Shown here: piece by piece, positions 40,901 through 48,947 of the stretch | How positions within the stretch are numbered: the stretch's first letter is position 1 | How the letters are laid out: every line of letters begins with the position of its first letter | Source: JADLCB01 sp964398315 | GTDB lineage: Bacteria > Planctomycetota > Phycisphaerae > Tepidisphaerales > Tepidisphaeraceae | NCBI GenBank assembly: GCA_964398315.1 | Contig: CAYNMV010000007.1 | Location: 1-64,000 of the forward strand | Direction: 5' to 3' | DNA: 64,000 nt | Translations under genes and position numbers: made by a program | Notes under the pieces: model-generated | Databases searched by the model: none | What the model was told of the DNA's origin: nothing | Seen by the model: only the letters and a program-made list of their open reading frames with translations

Positions 40901-42313
40901 TCATTGTCTGTTTCGTTTCAGTGCCCGCCTCAGTGGCCTGGCGATGCGCGAGAGAGCGGGCAAGGGATCGGTCCATCGGAAATAGGCGAAAGTGTGGCGG
41001 TGCATCACGCTGCGCAGCCACTGACGATAAGTGATCAGGCCCATCTGCCGCAGTTCCCTGCACGCCCGCAGGTCGCGCAGCGGATCCCACATCCGCATGC
41101 CGCGGCGATAATTCGACAGCGGCGGGCTGGGGCGGTTGGTGATCCGGTTGTAAACGAACTGGGCCAGCGGAAAGCCACTGGCGCTGACCAGGGCATTGGA
41201 TGCGACGAAGCGGGCATTGCATTCGATCAGCTTGTACTGCCCATCCCGCTCATCCAGCTTGAATTCCACATTGGCCAGCCCGCGCATGCCCGCCTGGTCG
41301 AGCAGGCGGTTGGCCGGGGCGATCAACTCGGGAATCCAGTCGGTAATGTGGTAGCACGCCGCCCCCATGCCGGTGGGATAGCGGCGGATCACGCGCTTGG
41401 TGTAGTGGAACAGCGGCGTGCCCGCTTCATCCAGGTAGGTGAAATAGCTGCACAGCTTGTCATCGCCGCCGGGGATCTGTTCCACCAGCATCATTTCCAG
41501 GCCGGCGCCGGCCGCCGTGTCCCAGGCGCTCAGCAACTGCTGTTCGTTCTCAGCGATGAGGAATTTCCGGCCAAAGTGGGCGTCGAACAGGTGCGAGAGC
41601 CGCGGCTTGACGATCAGCGGATAGACCAGTTCGTGGCGGATGGCCTCGATCTCCTGGCGCGACTGCACCGACCACCACTTGGGCGTGTTTACACCGGCCG
41701 CGCCGGCCAGTTCGTAGGTGCGCTGCTTGTCCAGCAGTAATTTCTGCGCTTCGGGCACCGCCAAATCCAGGTGGTAGCGATGTCGCAGCGCATCACGGTG
41801 CGTGGCCAGCACTTCCAGGGCCGCATCGCTGCATCCCAGCAGCACCGCCCCGGCCAGGTGGGCCGCCTCATCACTCAGCAGGAATCGCGCCCAGGCGGCC
41901 TCCATGTTCGTGCCGGGATCGACGTCGATCCACTGCACATGGCGCGAATAGCGCACGCTGCTGTCGTTGTCGCCCAGGGCGTAAACGCGCACCCCCATGG
42001 CCGACAGGTCGCGCGCCACCGACAGGGCATTGGCCTCACCATCCATCACGATGGCCGGCGGCAGAAACTCGGGCCCCGGCGGCAGGGACTGGCCCCGCGC
42101 CTGGCGCCGTCGATGCGGCGCCAGGCGCGCAAAGCCTGTTCGGACCACTCCATGGTGCCGGCCGAACCAGAAGACCAGCAGAAGCAGCATCGCCCCCATC
42201 ACGGTGGCATACAGGCGCGACTGGTACAGATCGCCCAGCCGCAGATATGCCAACCCGAGTACGGCGGTTGTGCAACTCATTACGCTGCTGCTTTCTCGAA
42301 CACAAAACGCCAT
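40901..42313 (-). CDS. Membrane-anchored ATP-grasp ligase
   Basis: 470 residues from the ATG at 42313, chosen for its GGAG five bases upstream. One membrane helix near the N-terminus (YATVMGAMLLLLVFWFG), then an ATP-grasp enzyme: a pre-ATP-grasp domain with AIVMDGEANALSVARDLSAMGVRVYALGD, an ATP-binding YPLIVKPRLSH and LMLVEQIPGGDDKL, and the metal site VEFKLDERDGQYKLIECNARF. Such enzymes join a carboxylate to an amine, thiol or another acid through an acyl phosphate. ATP-grasp genes of this type recur in EPS clusters, but their reaction is not established. It lies 16 bp after the oxygenase-like gene. Confidence 0.78.
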   Translation of the reverse strand: MAFCVRESSSVMSCTTAVLGLAYLRLGDLYQSRLYATVMGAMLLLLVFWFGRHHGVVRTGFARLAPHRRRQARGQSLPPGPEFLPPAIVMDGEANALSVARDLSAMGVRVYALGDNDSSVRYSRHVQWIDVDPGTNMEAAWARFLLSDEAAHLAGAVLLGCSDAALEVLATHRDALRHRYHLDLAVPEAQKLLLDKQRTYELAGAAGVNTPKWWSVQSRQEIEAIRHELVYPLIVKPRLSHLFDAHFGRKFLIAENEQQLLSAWDTAAGAGLEMMLVEQIPGGDDKLCSYFTYLDEAGTPLFHYTKRVIRRYPTGMGAACYHITDWIPELIAPANRLLDQAGMRGLANVEFKLDERDGQYKLIECNARFVASNALVSASGFPLAQFVYNRITNRPSPPLSNYRRGMRMWDPLRDLRACRELRQMGLITYRQWLRSVMHRHTFAYFRWTDPLPALSRIARPLRRALKRNRQ

Positions 42314-42329
42314 TGCAACTCCAGGCGGA

Positions 42330-43313
42330 TCACGCCTCCACCAGGTCAATCACACCGCGCCTTGCCATCCGGCGGACACCCGCCAGCGTGGTAGCGCGAT
42401 CGGTCTGCTCGCTGGCAGCGCGGGCCAGCTGGTCTACCGTCTGCTTGCCGTCGATCGATCGCAGGAATGCCCATTCATGCTCATCCAGCGTGAAGTGCTT
42501 CTCGCCGAACAGCACCACGCCGGGCACTTCCTGCCAGTAGCGATCAAAATGCCGGTGGAAGTAGTCCACCCGCCGGCCGATCAGCGGTACCAGTGCCGCC
42601 AGCGCGTCATCGCCCAGCTCGGCATTGGCCTTGCTTTGAGCACTGATGCGCGGGGTTTCGGGGTCCTCGCCCAGTGGATCGCAGTTCAGGGCGTTGACCT
42701 TGAAGTAGAGCATCGTCGTCAGCGCGGGATTGGCACGCAGGTGCCAGGTGCTGTGCCCGCGGAACATGATCACATCCCCGGCCTCGTCCTTGATCTCAAC
42801 GCGGCGACAGCTCTTCAGCCGTGGCTCGGGCCAGCGGTCGGTTGACAGCGCCGTGCGCAGCAGCGATGAGGCGTTGAAGGGATTGACCTCCAGCTCATCA
42901 TGCGGGTAGAGCACCAGGGTCGAGCCTTCCTTCACATGCACCGACAGCCCCACCGAAATCTGCGAGGCGAAGCGGTCCTTGTGGGCATTGGGTTCAGGGG
43001 CGGCATCGGCCTCGTACGCCTTGACATGCCGTTCGGAAAGAACGATGTCCCTGGCCGGCAGCCCGGTCACCGCGCCGACGGCATCGCGCAGTTCGTTGGC
43101 GTAGTCGGCCCCATCGGGGAACTCGTACATCGCCTGCTGCTTGTCGCCGATGGCGAACTCCTTCATGACCCGAGTCTTCATGTTGTGTTCGACCTGGGCC
43201 TTCATCTTCTCGAAGAACTCGGGTGTCACACCCTGCTTGATGTGCACCCATCCTTCGCGGGCGAAGTGTTCGGCATAATCGGCCGGGTTGAAGCGGAACA
43301 TTTTCTGCGACAC
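42330..43313 (-). CDS. Fe(II)/2-oxoglutarate oxygenase-like protein with winged-helix tail
   Basis: 327 residues from a GTG at 43313, chosen because AAGGAGG lies seven bases upstream; the longer frame overlaps the ATP-grasp gene out of phase. The central region has the facial-triad pattern of 2-oxoglutarate oxygenases: H111-x-D113 (NAHKDRF) and a distal His (H187 or H191) with R193 in MFRGHSTWHLRAN. Residues ~273-327 (FTLDEHEWAFLRSIDGKQTVDQLA...) look like a winged helix of the PqqD-like or oxygenase-associated kind. It probably hydroxylates a building block made by the adjacent ligases. The substrate is unknown and the family assignment is from motifs only. Confidence 0.6.
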   Translation of the reverse strand: MSQKMFRFNPADYAEHFAREGWVHIKQGVTPEFFEKMKAQVEHNMKTRVMKEFAIGDKQQAMYEFPDGADYANELRDAVGAVTGLPARDIVLSERHVKAYEADAAPEPNAHKDRFASQISVGLSVHVKEGSTLVLYPHDELEVNPFNASSLLRTALSTDRWPEPRLKSCRRVEIKDEAGDVIMFRGHSTWHLRANPALTTMLYFKVNALNCDPLGEDPETPRISAQSKANAELGDDALAALVPLIGRRVDYFHRHFDRYWQEVPGVVLFGEKHFTLDEHEWAFLRSIDGKQTVDQLARAASEQTDRATTLAGVRRMARRGVIDLVEA

Positions 43314-44473
43314 GGTGCTGCCTCCTTTGAACAGAGGGTGAAATTGCCGGATGGCTGACCACCCGCCGAACCGCCGGCGGATGGTTGCAGGAGCGCGCCC
43401 AGCAGATGGGTCGCGGCGGGGAACGTCCCGTCCTGCTTGTGATAGTGGTAATAGAGATTGGGTGTCCCGTTGACCTCCAGGATCACGCCGCCCGATTCGG
43501 CCAGCGGGATGGTGGGATCGGTGGTGACGATATCGATGCCCGCGAAGCGGATCCCCACGGCCTGCGTCGCCGCGGCTCCGGCTACGACGATGGAACGGCA
43601 CAACAGGTGCGTGACGGTGGCATTGTCCGCGCCGCCGTTTTCGTTGACGACCGTTTTGAGTGTTACCGTACGTCCCGCCGCCGGCACCGACCGCAGCGTC
43701 AATCCCTGCTTGGCCAGGGTGCGCCGCATGTCCATGTCGATGCTGAGCAGGGTCTGTGACAGACCGGTGCCTGCCTTCTCGCGCTGCTCGTTGAGGCGGT
43801 GGACCAGTTGCAGGATCGTGCTTCGGCCATCGCCGACGATGCTCGGCAGCCGGCGGACATAGGCATCGAGCAACTGGCCGTCGAGGTAGAGCAGGCGGTA
43901 GTTGTCGCCGGTGATCTGCTGCTCGATCATCAGTTCATCGGCATAGCACGCTGCCGCCGCGGCCGCACGGCAGAGCTGGTTGACGGTGCGGATGCCGGTG
44001 GTGATCCCCCGGCCGCCGCCGGTACCGTTGGCCGGCTTGACGACGCAGTCCGTGCCCAGTTCGCCCAGGAAGGCGATCGCCGGCGACAGGTCATCCAGTG
44101 AGAAGACTGCGTGCCGGGGCACGGGGATACCGCGCTCGCTCAACAGCCGGTGGGTCAGCGGTTTGTCATGCGCTACCCGCAGCGTAACCGGATCATCAAC
44201 GGCCGAGACGTTGTCCACGACGCGCGTGCGCACGCCGTTGAGCGTAATCTGGCTGATACCCGCCCCCAGCATCTCCCATTGCGCGCCCAGTTCGGCGGCG
44301 GTGTCACGCCACAGGCGTTCATGGAAGGCGTCGTGGGCCTTACCCACCGCGCGGCGGCGCGGGTTGCGATAGCGCAGGAATGCCCGGCCCATCGCCAGGA
44401 AGTGCAGGCCCCGCAGGGCGAGTTTGTTGTTGAGCAATGACACGACAAACGTCTCCGTCTGATCCGCGGCCAC
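43226..44473 (-). CDS. Cyanophycin-synthetase-like ATP-grasp ligase
   Basis: 415 residues. The central and C-terminal parts match the ATP-grasp half of cyanophycin synthetase: KPANGTGGGRGITTGI (146-161), EQQITGDNYRLLYLDGQLLDAYVR (184-207), VGDGRSTILQLVHRLN, QGLTLRSVPAAGRTVTLK, GIRFAGIDIVTTD and the metal-binding ILEVNGTPNL (331-340). The Mur-ligase half of true cyanophycin synthetase is missing, so it is a free-standing ligase. It likely adds an amino acid or similar amine to a carboxylate. Its last 88 bp overlap the oxygenase-like gene in another frame, which gives tight translational coupling but also a tail of doubtful value. Confidence 0.82.
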   Translation of the reverse strand: MAADQTETFVVSLLNNKLALRGLHFLAMGRAFLRYRNPRRRAVGKAHDAFHERLWRDTAAELGAQWEMLGAGISQITLNGVRTRVVDNVSAVDDPVTLRVAHDKPLTHRLLSERGIPVPRHAVFSLDDLSPAIAFLGELGTDCVVKPANGTGGGRGITTGIRTVNQLCRAAAAAACYADELMIEQQITGDNYRLLYLDGQLLDAYVRRLPSIVGDGRSTILQLVHRLNEQREKAGTGLSQTLLSIDMDMRRTLAKQGLTLRSVPAAGRTVTLKTVVNENGGADNATVTHLLCRSIVVAGAAATQAVGIRFAGIDIVTTDPTIPLAESGGVILEVNGTPNLYYHYHKQDGTFPAATHLLGALLQPSAGGSAGGQPSGNFTLCSKEAAPCRRKCSASTRPIMPNTSPAKDGCTSSRV

Positions 44474-44500
44474 AGGGCCGCGGGCAGGTAGCGCGATTCT

Positions 44501-45283
44501 TTACAGCGGCGCTGCGGCGGGGTGCGTGGGGGTGGATTGCGGGGTCGCCGCCGCAGGGCTTTCGCCGCGCACCACCGGGCAACCCAGTTCGGTGAGGATG
44601 TTGTCCACCCACGCGTTGGAGAAATTGCCGCGCTTGACGCCTTCGAGATAGGCCGCCTGGTTGGCAGCATGCTCCTGGAGCCGCTGCAGCAGTTCGGGCG
44701 CGAGCAACTGCGGGATGACAACCACACCCGCGGCATCGCCCACGATGATGTCGCCGGGATTGACCACGACGCCGCCGCAGCAGATCGGGAAGTTGATCTC
44801 ACCGGGGCCGCGATGCAGCGGGCCGATGGGGGTGGTTCCCTTGGCGAAGACGGGGAAATCGCCCAGCGCCTGGATGTCAGGCAGGTCGCGCACGTAGCCG
44901 TCGATCACGAAGCCACGGCAGCCGCGATGGCGGGCCTTGGTGGAGATCAGATCGCCCAGCACGGCGTTCATGTTCGAGCCGCCGGCATCGACGATGATGA
45001 TGTCGCCCGGCTCGAGGATATCCAGCGCCTTGTGGACCATCAGGTTGTCGCCGGGGAAGACCTTGACCGTCAGCGCCGGGCCACAGATGGTGTGCTCCGG
45101 CGCCGTCAGCAGGCGGATATCCGGCGCCACCGCGTACAGGCGATTGAGCTGGTCGGAGATATCCGGTGTGGCAAAAGCGCGGAAGGCCTCCATGAGCTGG
45201 GGATCCGGCCGGGTGAAGTTCATCTTCACGCGAAAGCCGGGACCGGGATGCAGGTGCGCTGAACGGGGCTTGTTACTGGTCAT
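44501..45283 (-). CDS. RraA-like / 4-hydroxy-4-methyl-2-oxoglutarate aldolase-like protein
   Basis: 260 residues. The RraA fold is shown by TPDISDQLNRL, GPALTVKVFPGDNLMVHKALDILEPGDIIIVDAGG, RGFVIDGYVRDLPDIQALGDFPVFAKGTTPIG and GGVVVNPGDIIVGDAAGVVVIP. The G-x-x-D-G-x-x-R-D segment (here FVIDGYVRD) holds the Arg and Asp used for substrate and metal in the aldolases of this family. The enzyme would cleave or decarboxylate a 2-oxo acid such as oxaloacetate or 4-hydroxy-2-oxoglutarate. It is 12 bp downstream of a DUF1932 dehydrogenase, a pairing seen in catabolic clusters, but here it sits inside an EPS operon. The last ~25 residues are Pro/Ala-rich. Confidence 0.82.
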   Translation of the reverse strand: MTSNKPRSAHLHPGPGFRVKMNFTRPDPQLMEAFRAFATPDISDQLNRLYAVAPDIRLLTAPEHTICGPALTVKVFPGDNLMVHKALDILEPGDIIIVDAGGSNMNAVLGDLISTKARHRGCRGFVIDGYVRDLPDIQALGDFPVFAKGTTPIGPLHRGPGEINFPICCGGVVVNPGDIIVGDAAGVVVIPQLLAPELLQRLQEHAANQAAYLEGVKRGNFSNAWVDNILTELGCPVVRGESPAAATPQSTPTHPAAAPL

Positions 45284-45295
45284 GGCGGTTCCTTG

Positions 45296-46243
45296 CTAGG
45301 GGGAGTGCTCATCCCCGGTGGTTTGCGGGCATGGGCAAACCGCCCATGCACTGTGTTCCAGGGGCACCGGCGCCGTGCCGATGCCGTGCAGCAGTTGTTG
45401 GCTGTCGAGACGTTCAATCAGCGATTCAATCGATTCGGTGGGCTGGTAAGCGATCCCAGCGAGCTGTTCATGCAGCTCGCGCACAGCGCTCAGGATCGGC
45501 GGTTGCAGACCCGCGGCCTCGGCGGTGGCCTGCAATTCGCTCATCTCACCAGCACGACGGCCGGCGTGCTGGGCGTAGGTCGGGAGCATGCGGTCGATGA
45601 CCAGCATCAGGCCGGGATAAATCTCGCGCGTGGTGTGGAGCATCGCCTCCAGCATGTCGTGCCGGCGGGCCAGCAGGGCCAGTTCGGCAAACAGCCCGCA
45701 CAGGCCCTTGGACAGTCCGGCGAGCAGCATCTTCATGGCCGATGCTGCACCCACCTGCTCTCCCAGCACGCGCACGCGGGCCGCGCCTTCAAACAAGCCC
45801 GCCACCTGGCCGGCTCGGGGGCCGCTGAGAAAGACCGTGCCGCTGCTGGTCAGGTTCCTGGCCAGGCCGTTGATGGCGCCATCGACATACTGCCGGCCTA
45901 TGCGCCCGGCGAGTGATTGGCTCAGCTCCGGGCTGATCGAGTTGAAATCAACATAGATCGCATTGGCCGGCGCCAGATCGATCCGGCGGGCGTAGTCAGC
46001 GGCCACCGACTCGGCGGCGGTGGGCGGAACGAGGCTCAGCACCACGTCTGATTGCCGTACCACTTCATCCATCGATGCCAGCAACTCGATCCCCATGGCC
46101 TGGCAGCGCGCAGCGGTGCGGGCGCTGCGCCCGGCCAGAGTGCTGATGATGCGCACGCCACGGTCGCGCAGCACGGCTGCCACCGCCGTGCCCATCTCGC
46201 CGGCGTAGAGCAGACCCACAGTTGGATGTGTGGTGATGGTCAT
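45296..46243 (-). CDS. 6-phosphogluconate-dehydrogenase-like NAD(P) oxidoreductase with DUF1932 domain
   Basis: 315 residues from the ATG at 46243, which has GGAG seven bases upstream and overlaps the polymerase stop by four bases. The N-terminal Rossmann domain reads VGLLYAGEMGTAVAAVLRDRGVRIISTLAGR (beta-hydroxyacid dehydrogenase type, suggesting NADPH). SDVVLSLVPPTAAESVAA and VDGAINGLARNL follow, the latter resembling the substrate motif D-G-A-I-x-G. KMLLAGLSKGL carries the catalytic Lys position, and the C-terminal helix bundle resembles DUF1932. It oxidises or reduces a hydroxy acid. The substrate is unknown. Confidence 0.83.
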   Translation of the reverse strand: MTITTHPTVGLLYAGEMGTAVAAVLRDRGVRIISTLAGRSARTAARCQAMGIELLASMDEVVRQSDVVLSLVPPTAAESVAADYARRIDLAPANAIYVDFNSISPELSQSLAGRIGRQYVDGAINGLARNLTSSGTVFLSGPRAGQVAGLFEGAARVRVLGEQVGAASAMKMLLAGLSKGLCGLFAELALLARRHDMLEAMLHTTREIYPGLMLVIDRMLPTYAQHAGRRAGEMSELQATAEAAGLQPPILSAVRELHEQLAGIAYQPTESIESLIERLDSQQLLHGIGTAPVPLEHSAWAVCPCPQTTGDEHSP

Positions 46244-47754
46244 GCCTGGCTCCATCGATGGCCCGACGATCGCGGAAGCGCCGGTTCGTCCGACTGTGGC
46301 TCGGAGGCCGGCTCCGGGTCGGCGGCCCTCTCTGACCAGCGGACCCTGCCTGCTCCCGCGGCCGCTTGCTGTCTCCGCATGGCCCGCGCGATCTGTGCCT
46401 GCTGCGCATCGCGGACGCGCCGGCTGGCAAGGCGTTCGGCTGGCTCAACCAGGTTGTTCCAGATCGTCAGCAGGCCCAGCGCCACCCAGATCGACAGCAG
46501 TTGGGAATAGCTGGTGGTGATGGTGACACCCACCAGCCAGACAAACAGGATCGCGGCAAAAACCGAGTCGTAGTTGCTCAGCCGCCAGGTCCGCATCACG
46601 TGATGGCCGATCAGGATGCAGACCAGCAGCCCGATCGCTCCACTTTCGTAGACGTAGGTGAGTGTGACGCTCCAGACGGCCTCGAGGTCGTAGAGCTGCT
46701 GCATCAGCGGCGCCATCATGCCCGTGCCCAGCCCGAAAATAGCGGCGGGCAGGCCACCGCGGCCGAGCAACTCCAGGCCGATCACCAAGGATGAGGAACG
46801 CTCTGCCCAGGAGCTGTTGCCCATCTCAGCGCCGCCGACGCGGTCGGTCAGAAAGTCGGCGGCGAAGTAGAGAACCGTTGGCAGCGCCACACCCAGCGTC
46901 AGCAGGATCGCCAGCACGTTGGCCGGCGTGGCACGGCTGCGCTTGAGCCACGCCACCGCCAGCACCAGCCCGGCCGCCAGGGTGACGGCGGTGTGACCCG
47001 AGCGTGAGATAATCATCAGCGCCAGCGATCCGGCCGCGGCGATGCCGAACAGGAGCCGCTGCCTGGGCGATGGTTCCTGACGGAGCTTGATCAGTCCGCC
47101 GACGATGGCGAACCAGAACAGCACCAGCGGCGCCAGCGAGGAACTCATCGCCGACGGCTCGGGAAACAGCCCGAACGGTCGCTGGATGTAGCGCGCGATG
47201 GTCTCCATGTCGTCCTGCACGCTCAGGAACGACTGATTGGTATAGAACCAGCCCAGCGGGAAATAGCCCTGCTGGAACGCAATGAACTGCCAGAACCCCA
47301 CCAGCACATGAATGATGGCCGCGATGGCGATACCGGTCAGCATTGCCAGCAGTTGGGTTGGGGCCAGTAACTGGGTAGCCATCAATGTCAGCAGGGAGAC
47401 GCCGCAGAGAATCGTGTTCTTGATGGCCAGGTCGATGTCGCCGCCACTCATCCCGACCGCGACCGATGAGAGGCACAGCGGCCCCATCAATGCCGGGGCG
47501 ATCCAGAATGCGCGCCGTCGCCAGCCGATCAGGACCAGCGGCAGGCACAGGGCCAGCGACAGCAGGTTGCCCACCTGGAGGGCCGTGCGGTTGCCGATGT
47601 TCATGCTGATGTACGGCATGAAGCAGCAGAAGCCGAACAGGCCCGTCAGCAGCCCCAGCGCGCGGACTGATGGGTCCCGGGCGACGCCGGGCCGATGACC
47701 AGCCATCAGCGAACGACGGTCAATGGGCAGGGGTTGTCGCAACAACGCAATCAT
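46240..47754 (-). CDS. O-antigen polymerase/ligase-like membrane protein
   Basis: 504 residues from the ATG at 47754; an ATG at 47706 is an alternative and neither has a good ribosome site. About 12 membrane helices with a larger periplasmic loop in the C-terminal half, the architecture of Wzy polymerases and WaaL ligases. SRSGHTAVTLAAGLVLAVAWL resembles the S-R-S/T-A motif before the last periplasmic loop. A ~70-residue hydrophilic C-terminal tail is rich in Arg, Glu and Ala. It would polymerise the lipid-linked repeat units exported by the flippase. It overlaps the upstream glycosyltransferase gene by 35 bp. Confidence 0.78.
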   Translation of the reverse strand: MIALLRQPLPIDRRSLMAGHRPGVARDPSVRALGLLTGLFGFCCFMPYISMNIGNRTALQVGNLLSLALCLPLVLIGWRRRAFWIAPALMGPLCLSSVAVGMSGGDIDLAIKNTILCGVSLLTLMATQLLAPTQLLAMLTGIAIAAIIHVLVGFWQFIAFQQGYFPLGWFYTNQSFLSVQDDMETIARYIQRPFGLFPEPSAMSSSLAPLVLFWFAIVGGLIKLRQEPSPRQRLLFGIAAAGSLALMIISRSGHTAVTLAAGLVLAVAWLKRSRATPANVLAILLTLGVALPTVLYFAADFLTDRVGGAEMGNSSWAERSSSLVIGLELLGRGGLPAAIFGLGTGMMAPLMQQLYDLEAVWSVTLTYVYESGAIGLLVCILIGHHVMRTWRLSNYDSVFAAILFVWLVGVTITTSYSQLLSIWVALGLLTIWNNLVEPAERLASRRVRDAQQAQIARAMRRQQAAAGAGRVRWSERAADPEPASEPQSDEPALPRSSGHRWSQA

Positions 47755-48940
47755 CGGTCTGGGTCTGTCCTTCACGTGCTCGGGCGTATCCCACCAGGGT
47801 GGCGCCGGCGGCGGTTTTCCAGGAGTACTTTTCACGGGCCAGTTTCATCTGCCGGCTGATCTGCTCATGGCAGTTGCTTTCACACAGCTCGCGCACGGCC
47901 TCGGCCAGCGCGGCCGGGGTGTGGTCCTGGCAGATCACACCCACCCGGTATTCGTTCATCAGGTCGCGCAGGCCGCCCACGGCGGTGGAGATCACCGGAA
48001 TCTCGTACGCCAGTGCCATGTAAATCACGCCGCTCATCGCGCGGAATTCGGGCGTGTAGGGCAGTGCGATGGCACTGTGCTCGGCAAACAGGCCGGGCAG
48101 GGCGCTGTCGGGCAGAAAGCTGTCTCGCAAGTCGATCTCATGGCCCGCGCTGCGCAACTTCGCGATGCGCGGCAGGATCTCGTTCTGGTAGTAGTCGTGA
48201 TCCATCGGCTCGCCGGCGATGGTGATGCGGTAACCGGGCAACTGGTAGGCGGCATCCAGCAGGATGTGCAGCCCCTTGTTGCGGCGAATCTGGCCGAAAA
48301 ACAGCAGCCGTCGCTGGCTCAGGCGCTGCGCCATCGGCACCGTGGGCAGCGGCTCATCCACCTGCCATACCCCATGCGGAATCACCTGGATGGGCGGGTG
48401 CGGCTCGCCCAGGAACTGCGATAACTCATCGGCCAGCCGTTCGGTATGGACGAACAGGCAGTCGGCCAGCCGGCAACTGCTGCGGATCCAGGCATGCATC
48501 ACGCTGCGCGGCAGCAGCCGTGGATAGCGGTGCGGGGTGACATTGTGGACCGTGTAGTAGATGCGCTTGCCCATCCGCTTGATGCGGCGCAAGACCGGCG
48601 CTGCCAGCCACGGCACCCATTCCTGGAAGTGCACGCCGGTGAGATCCGGACGCTGTTCCAGCCAGCGCAGGAATGCGCGCTCCCGCCGCCAGTAGTGCGT
48701 GAGGCGGCTGGCGGCCCATGCCAGGCGGTGCGAAAACGCACTGCGGTGGCGCAGCGGCGGCAGGATGCGATGGATGGGGTAATGCGTTGAATGGAACGCC
48801 GGATCCAGATCGCGGCTGCTTGCCAGCTCGAATCGGTAGTCTGCGGCGCGCGGATGCTGTGCCAGGGCGCTCAGCAGCTCCCAGGTATATCGTGCGTGGC
48901 CGCCGTCTGACGACGGCGTATACATACAGATCCGTTCCAT
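47720..48940 (-). CDS. Glycosyltransferase family 4 protein
   Basis: 406 residues. N-terminus RICMYTPSSDGGHARYTWELLSAL is the first strand and glycine loop of a GT-B enzyme. RRLLFFGQIRRNKGLHILLDAAY and the late segment TPEFRAMSGVIYMALAYEIPVISTAVGGLRDL form the donor side. A standard E-x7-E cannot be read cleanly (it appears as E-F-R-A-M-S-G-V-I-Y-M), a small departure from the family. It follows the flippase gene by seven bp and probably adds one sugar of the repeat unit. Confidence 0.88.
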   Translation of the reverse strand: MERICMYTPSSDGGHARYTWELLSALAQHPRAADYRFELASSRDLDPAFHSTHYPIHRILPPLRHRSAFSHRLAWAASRLTHYWRRERAFLRWLEQRPDLTGVHFQEWVPWLAAPVLRRIKRMGKRIYYTVHNVTPHRYPRLLPRSVMHAWIRSSCRLADCLFVHTERLADELSQFLGEPHPPIQVIPHGVWQVDEPLPTVPMAQRLSQRRLLFFGQIRRNKGLHILLDAAYQLPGYRITIAGEPMDHDYYQNEILPRIAKLRSAGHEIDLRDSFLPDSALPGLFAEHSAIALPYTPEFRAMSGVIYMALAYEIPVISTAVGGLRDLMNEYRVGVICQDHTPAALAEAVRELCESNCHEQISRQMKLAREKYSWKTAAGATLVGYARAREGQTQTDDCVVATTPAH

Positions 48941-48947
48941 GCGTCGA

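Noticed and set aside
43314..43601. N-terminal extension of the oxygenase-like gene to 43601
   Set aside because: The extra residues are Arg-rich and antiphase to the ATP-grasp gene; the GTG at 43313 has a strong Shine-Dalgarno.
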